From assembly GCF_007829885.1 (NCBI RefSeq), contig NZ_VIWW01000001.1, positions 3,472,001 through 3,536,000 of the forward strand: a stretch of 64,000 nucleotides of DNA, given 5' to 3'. How positions within the stretch are numbered: position 1 is the first letter of the stretch; each line of letters begins with the position of its first letter. The stretch comes from Streptomyces brevispora (GTDB taxonomy: Bacteria > Actinomycetota > Actinomycetes > Streptomycetales > Streptomycetaceae). The position numbers and the translations under genes were made by a program. The notes beneath the pieces were generated by a model that did no database searches, was not told the DNA's origin, and saw only the letters and a list, made by a program, of their open reading frames with translations. Below, in pieces: positions 59,802 to 64,000 of this stretch.

Positions 59802-62255
59802 TCAGGTCCGCTGGTCGTCCGCCAGTTCCGCCACGCCCGTGATCCGGTGCAGGGGGTACGTGCGGACCTCGTCGGCCGTGTGGTCGTACGCCGTCACGTA
59901 GCCGCCCTCGACGCGGACCGGGGCGATCACGCGCTGGCTGGCGGCGCCCTCCGCGTTGACGTAGCCGATCCAGATCGCGGAGCCGGTCATGGCCGCGGCC
60001 TGGACGGTGACCAGGGTCTCGGCCGATGTCGTACGGGGCAGCGCGCCCGCGGGCGTCGAGGGGCCGGTGTCCTTGTGGACGATCGTGGCGGCCGTGTCCC
60101 CGGCCCGGATCGCCCGGACCGCCGCGCCCAGCAGCGTGGGGTCGGGGAGCGGCGGGCCCTCGGGGACGGGGGCGGGGGCCGCGCGGGGCGGGGTGCGGCG
60201 GGCGCCCGCGCGGGTGATCAGGACGTCGCCGTCGGCGGACTCCGCGGCCGGCGCGTAGCCGAGTTCGCGCAGGCCGTCCAGGAGCGAGGCCGGGTCGATC
60301 TGGGCGGCCAGGGCCGTGGGGGCGAGGCGGCGCAGCCGCAGGGTGGCCGAGCGCTTGTCGGCGAGGATCTCGTTGAGGACGGCCTCGTCGTCGCAGCGCA
60401 CGTACGAGGAGGCGGCGCCGATCCGCAGGTGGCCGTGGCGGCGGGCGACGTCGTCGATGAGGTAGCTCAGCGGCTGCGGCACCGGCGTACGGCTGTGCGC
60501 GGCGAGGAAGGCGTGCAGGTCGGCGGCGGACTGCCCGGCGTCCAGGGCGCGGCGTACGGACCCGGGCGTGAACCGGTAGACCGTCGCGCCGCCCTTCGAC
60601 TCGATGTCGGCGACGGCGGCGAGCATGTCCGCGAGCGGGCGTTCCAGCGGGCCCGGGGCGACGGCGGTCAGGTCGGCCTGGAGCAGCACGTGGTCCAGGG
60701 GCTCCGGGAGGAGCGGGGCGAGCGCGGCGGCGGCCTCGGCGGGGCCGGTGGACAGCAGGGCGCGGGACTGCGAGGCGAGGGCGCCGCGGCCGGTGATGCC
60801 GAGGAGCTCGGACTCGTTCAGCGTCCAGAGGGCGATCCGGGACCGCAGGTCGGTGGTGTCCCCGGCGGAGGCGGACGCACCGCGCAGCGGGCGTTCCCAG
60901 CGGAGCCGGGCGAGCAGGGTCTCCGGGTCCGGGGCGGTGCCCGGGGGCAGTGCGGCGAGCAGGGTCAGCACGCGGTGGCGGACCTCGGGGGCGGCGGAGC
61001 GGTCCAGGTCCGGGCCGAGGGTGGACAGGGCGCGGCCCTTGGCGTCCTGGCCGCCCACCAGCCCCGGGGTGCGGGTGGCGGCGAGCCAGGCGGTGGCGAG
61101 GCGTACCCAGCGGTCCTGGGCGGGGAGTTCGGTCCAGTCGTCGTACGCGGGGGTCGGGGCGTACCGCTCGTCGGTCTCGCCGTCGGAGGCCAGTAGCCCG
61201 GCGGCGTGGGCGAGTTCGATCCAGAACGCGGCGACGGGCTCCGACACGTCCAGGACCGCCGCGGTCTTCTTCAGCTCGCGGACGCTGAGGCCGCCGGCCC
61301 GCAGTATGGCGGGGCCGCCGCCGTTCCAGCTCTTCAGGAGCTCCTCGACGGTGGACACGGACAGGAACGCCTGGCCCGCCGCCGCGCTGTCCACAGCCTG
61401 TGGATCGCGTTCGGCGGCGGCGGCCACGACGGGCGGCCGCGGCTCGGGCACCCGGTGGGCGCGACCGGCCCGCAGATGCAGCGCGGCCTCGCGCGGCAGC
61501 ACGACGGTGCGGGTCGACACGGGCAGCAGCAGCCCGCGGTCGCGCAGCCACTTCACGGGCGGGGTGGGGTTCGGGGTGACCTCGCCGTACGGCGGGCCCC
61601 AGACCAGCCGGTCCAGCACCGACAGCGCCTCCATGGGGGCGGTGTCGAGGAGTTCGCCCATCCGGGCCCGGTCGGTGAACAGCCCGGCCAGGGCGGTCAC
61701 CGCGGAGACCGGGTCGTGGGTGGCGGGCAGCCCGGCCGCGGTGAGGATCTCCTGGAGCCGGCCCGGCGACATGCCGGCGGTGGCCTCCGCGACGGTCGGG
61801 CCGAGACCGGTGGGGGAGGGGTGCTGCGGCGACGGTGCGAGGAGTTCGCGGGCGGTCCGCACCAGGTGCAGCCGTTCGTCCTCGCCCCAGACGAGGGCCT
61901 GTTCGCGCAGGGTGCCGAGGGCCCCGGGCAGCGCGTCGACGATGGCGGCGCCCGCGTCCCCGTGAAGCTCGCCGTCGTCCCGGCCGTCGCCGGTGAGCAG
62001 GCTGAGCAGGGTGTCGTAGGGCGCGGGATCCGGCGCTACCGCGAGCGCCTCGGCGGTCTGCAGGGCGAACCGGTCGAGGTGTTCCAGGGCGCGGACGACG
62101 GAGGCACGGGTGCCCGCCCGCGTCGCGAGCTGGGTGATGTCGTTGGGCACGGGGTTGAGGAGGTCGGGCCGGGCACGCAGCAGCCCGGCCAACGACTCGT
62201 CGTCCCGGGCGCGCAGAGCCTCGGCGAGCGTCCGCGGTGGTGTGGTCATCCCCAT
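59802..62255 (-). CDS. Large helicase-associated protein (Helicase_C_3-type domain), XPB neighbour
   Basis: About 817 residues starting TTPPRTLAEALRARDDESLA and LLRARPDLLNPVPNDITQLA, the pattern of actinobacterial proteins annotated as helicase-associated or helicase C-terminal. No Walker A or DEAD motif is present, so it is not itself an NTPase. The C-terminal third has LLQADLTAVAPGPLERPLAD, DLHAFLAAHSRTPVPQPLSY and IWIGYVNAEG, ending in a WYL-like strand pattern (QRVIAPVRVEGGYVTAYDHT). Together with XPB it may form a repair or surveillance pair; this is inferred only from proximity and shared domain class. ATG 62255 or 62249 are both possible. Confidence 0.75.
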   Translation of the reverse strand: MGMTTPPRTLAEALRARDDESLAGLLRARPDLLNPVPNDITQLATRAGTRASVVRALEHLDRFALQTAEALAVAPDPAPYDTLLSLLTGDGRDDGELHGDAGAAIVDALPGALGTLREQALVWGEDERLHLVRTARELLAPSPQHPSPTGLGPTVAEATAGMSPGRLQEILTAAGLPATHDPVSAVTALAGLFTDRARMGELLDTAPMEALSVLDRLVWGPPYGEVTPNPTPPVKWLRDRGLLLPVSTRTVVLPREAALHLRAGRAHRVPEPRPPVVAAAAERDPQAVDSAAAGQAFLSVSTVEELLKSWNGGGPAILRAGGLSVRELKKTAAVLDVSEPVAAFWIELAHAAGLLASDGETDERYAPTPAYDDWTELPAQDRWVRLATAWLAATRTPGLVGGQDAKGRALSTLGPDLDRSAAPEVRHRVLTLLAALPPGTAPDPETLLARLRWERPLRGASASAGDTTDLRSRIALWTLNESELLGITGRGALASQSRALLSTGPAEAAAALAPLLPEPLDHVLLQADLTAVAPGPLERPLADMLAAVADIESKGGATVYRFTPGSVRRALDAGQSAADLHAFLAAHSRTPVPQPLSYLIDDVARRHGHLRIGAASSYVRCDDEAVLNEILADKRSATLRLRRLAPTALAAQIDPASLLDGLRELGYAPAAESADGDVLITRAGARRTPPRAAPAPVPEGPPLPDPTLLGAAVRAIRAGDTAATIVHKDTGPSTPAGALPRTTSAETLVTVQAAAMTGSAIWIGYVNAEGAASQRVIAPVRVEGGYVTAYDHTADEVRTYPLHRITGVAELADDQRT

Positions 62256-62330
62256 CCGTCCCACGGTAGTCGCTCCGGGCGGGCCCGAGGGCGCTACCGT
62301 CGGTGCAGGTCGGTAGAGGGGAACCATCGC

Positions 62331-63413
62331 GTGGGGATCGAGAGCGATCAGCTGGTCTACGACTACCTGAGCCGGGTCGGGGACATGGCACAGCGACAAC
62401 AGCTGCCCTCGGGCACCCGGATGAGGCTGGTGTCGGAGCTGCGGGGCGAGATCGACCGGCAGCGGGTGAAGCAGGCCGCGGACACCCCTGCGGCGGTGCG
62501 CCGCATCATCGGGAGGCTCGGCACCCCCGACGAACTGGTCGCGGCCGCGGCCTCGTCGGCCGACGGATCGGTGCCGTTGCCCCAGGTGCCGGAGCAGGGC
62601 CCCGCGGAGGCGGCCGGGATCCCGTGGCCGCGCAGGCCGAAGCTCCGCAAGGACAGCCGCGGGGACGGCGGCAGGACCGGCCGGAAAGACAGTTCGGGCA
62701 AGGGCGCGTCGGAGGCGCCGGCGGAGATGTCCGGCGCGTCACCCGGGGTGTCGGCCGGCGGCGGACCGTCCGCACCGCACCGGGCGGGCACGGACGAGCT
62801 CGGACCGTCCGGGAGCGAGCCGGACTGGTGGCGCGTCGAGCCGGGCCCCTTCGGCGAGTTCGGCGAGGGGACCGAGGTGCCGGGGTTCCGGGGCGGGGTG
62901 GAGATCCCGGCGCTGCTGCGGCCACCGGGGGCGGAGCCGGACGAGGAGCCCGGGGAACCGGGGGAGGGGGAGTACGAGGACGTCGAGGAAGAGCACGAGG
63001 AGGCGGCGGCTTCGCGGCGGCGGTGGCTGCCGAGGCCGCGCCGCTCCCAGGGCGTTGAGGGCGCGGCGTCGCGTGGCTTCTCGCACCCCCTCCTGCTGCT
63101 CGCCGCCGCACTGCTGGTGACCGGCGCGGTGATGGGCTCGCTGCTGGCCGTGGCGGGCGGCTGGCTGCTCGCGTACAGCTCGCGCAAACTGTCCCGCGCG
63201 CAGGCGAAATGGGCGGCGCTGGGGCTGCCGGGAGTGGTCGCGGTGGGCGCTCTCGTCTGGCTGTGGGGCCGGATGGACGGGCGGTGGGGCGCGCCCATCG
63301 GGGACGGGCAGATGGGCCCGGCGATCGGCCAGACCTGGCCGTGGGTGCTGCGGGGTGCGGCCGTGGCCTCCGCGCTCTACCTGGTGTGGCGGGCGCGGAG
63401 GCCACGGGCGTGA
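62331..63413 (+). CDS. Integral membrane protein with long acidic linker
   Basis: 360 residues. An N-terminal helical domain (QLVYDYLSRVGDMAQRQQLP, MRLVSELRGEIDRQRVKQAA, VRRIIGRLGTPDELVAAAAS) resembles a HAAS-like signalling segment found in small membrane regulators. A long Gly/Pro/Glu-rich region (about 95-245) leads to four short C-terminal membrane helices (LLLLAAALLVTGAVMGSLLA, VAVGALVWLWGRM, VLRGAAVASALYLVW). No function is known. GTG 62331 has AGGGGAA upstream and divergence from the helicase-associated gene agrees. Confidence 0.65.
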   Translation: MGIESDQLVYDYLSRVGDMAQRQQLPSGTRMRLVSELRGEIDRQRVKQAADTPAAVRRIIGRLGTPDELVAAAASSADGSVPLPQVPEQGPAEAAGIPWPRRPKLRKDSRGDGGRTGRKDSSGKGASEAPAEMSGASPGVSAGGGPSAPHRAGTDELGPSGSEPDWWRVEPGPFGEFGEGTEVPGFRGGVEIPALLRPPGAEPDEEPGEPGEGEYEDVEEEHEEAAASRRRWLPRPRRSQGVEGAASRGFSHPLLLLAAALLVTGAVMGSLLAVAGGWLLAYSSRKLSRAQAKWAALGLPGVVAVGALVWLWGRMDGRWGAPIGDGQMGPAIGQTWPWVLRGAAVASALYLVWRARRPRA

Positions 63414-63417
63414 CGGG

Positions 63418-63480
63418 CCGGGCCGTGACAACCGGGCCGTGACCGGCCGGGCAGTGGCGGCCGGGCCTGTCACGGCCCGG
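63418..63480. terminator. Terminator between convergent genes
   Basis: 13-bp arms CCGGGCCGTGACA/TGTCACGGCCCGG flank inner GC-rich repeats between the convergent stops at 63413 and 63506. Confidence 0.7.
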
Positions 63481-63505
63481 GTCCGGCCGTGGCCGTGAGG
63501 CCTCG

Positions 63506-64000
63506 TCAGCCGGTCATCTTCGTCTGGAACTCGTTGAGGATCCGGTCCGCGGCGGTGTAGCCGATGCCCGCGATCCACAGCCGGTCGTCGACCTTGAAGA
63601 CCTTGCCGTCCTTGGAGGCCTTCAGCCCCTTCCACAGCCCGCTCTTCATCGTCCGGGTCGTGCCCGCCTTGTCCGGGTCGCCGTACGTCGAGGTGAAGAC
63701 GGCGTCCGCGTCAGCGAGGTCGATCTTCTCGGGCGACACGTCGTAGGAGAAGCCGTCCTTGGCCTTGTCGGTGATGGCGGGGCGGCCCATGCCGATGTCG
63801 GCGAAGATCGAGCCGATGTAGTTCTGCTTGCCGTAGATGCGGATGTCCGCGCCCTCGACGAAGCGCACGAAGTTGACGTCGGTGGCCGCCGCCTTCTCCT
63901 TGCCGCCGATCGCCGCGGTCACCCTCGCGACATGGGCGTCGTACGCGGCGACGACCTTCTTCGCCTCGGCCTGCTTGCCGAGCGCCTCCGCGTGGACGTG
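63506..64000 (-). CDS. Iron-siderophore ABC transporter substrate-binding protein, C-terminal part
   Basis: The last 165 residues of a FecB/BtuF-type binding protein whose N-terminus lies beyond the right edge. Visible are VAAYDAHVARVTAAI (backbone helix between lobes), NFVRFVEGADIRIYGKQNYI, FADIGMGRPAITDKAKDG, LADADAVFTSTYGDPDKA and WIAGIGYTAADRILNEFQ at the C-terminus, characteristic of siderophore-binding lipoproteins. The ligand is not deducible; neighbouring transport genes should lie to the right. Confidence 0.85.
   Translation of the reverse strand, partial: HVHAEALGKQAEAKKVVAAYDAHVARVTAAIGGKEKAAATDVNFVRFVEGADIRIYGKQNYIGSIFADIGMGRPAITDKAKDGFSYDVSPEKIDLADADAVFTSTYGDPDKAGTTRTMKSGLWKGLKASKDGKVFKVDDRLWIAGIGYTAADRILNEFQTKMTG

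Noticed and set aside
59335..62391. A 1018-codon open frame on the minus strand overlapping the helicase-associated gene
   Set aside because: It is an Arg/Pro-rich frame shadow produced by GC bias; the other frame has conserved domains and normal composition.

Overview
The window is about 72% GC, with strong third-position GC bias, GTG/TTG starts, GGAGG-type ribosome sites and long perfect hairpin terminators. Together with its gene content (BldD/c-di-GMP, DasR- and CebR-type operators, WhiJ-like XRE/DUF397 genes, mycothiol-dependent enzymes, GpgS) this marks it as the core chromosome of a Streptomyces. Gene order resembles the S. coelicolor SCO427x-433x region as I remember it; no database was consulted. 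There are no rRNA or tRNA genes, no CRISPR array, no prophage and no insertion sequence.

Layout. (1) 1-5.7 kb: N-terminus of a secreted M4 protease, TerD, ribosome-rescue hydrolase ArfB, a flavin reductase, the diguanylate cyclase CdgB behind a perfect BldD box, and a membrane-anchored carbohydrate-binding protein. (2) 5.9-13.5 kb: an amino-sugar block (class II tagatose/fructose-bisphosphate aldolase, PfkB kinase, NagA, NagK, AgaS-like isomerase, divergent sugar-binding lipoprotein) with three DasR-type operators. (3) 13.5-17.1 kb: a 35-bp tandem repeat, then otsB and otsA (convergent, overlapping) and gpgS, which make trehalose and glucosylglycerate. (4) 17.2-19.0 kb: a SAM-I riboswitch controlling a threonine-synthase-like enzyme and a CysO/MoaD-like sulfur carrier. 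This is the most interesting unit: the context predicts methionine (homocysteine) synthesis rather than threonine synthesis. (5) 19.0-21.6 kb: a cold-shock protein and groEL2 behind two CIRCE elements. (6) 21.6-36 kb: a worn accessory stretch with a 5'-truncated beta-helix glycosidase, a decayed membrane protein, a frameshifted XRE/DUF5753 regulator with a triple-repeat DUF397 partner, a frameshifted EamA transporter, an IMPase-like protein with altered metal ligands, a PIG-L/lectin protein and small secreted proteins. (7) 36-40 kb: a murR-murQ-PTS operon for N-acetylmuramic acid. (8) 40-51 kb: an MFS exporter, an HD hydrolase, 5-oxoprolinase pxpABC, tandem DUF6461 paralogues, CopA with a CsoR-type box, and CutC. 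(9) 51-57 kb: a GH9 cellulase behind two CebR boxes, and HelR/HelD-like RNA polymerase helicase. (10) 57-64 kb: XPB helicase and a large helicase-associated protein separated by a nested inverted-repeat element of about 470 bp, a membrane protein, and the C-terminus of a siderophore-binding lipoprotein.

Themes. Cell-wall sugar recycling appears twice (GlcNAc/GalNAc and MurNAc), and polymer degradation and uptake are tied to DasR and CebR signals. Stress and compatible-solute genes are grouped in the middle. Pseudogene decay is concentrated between 21.6 and 35 kb. All functional calls rest on sequence motifs read by eye.
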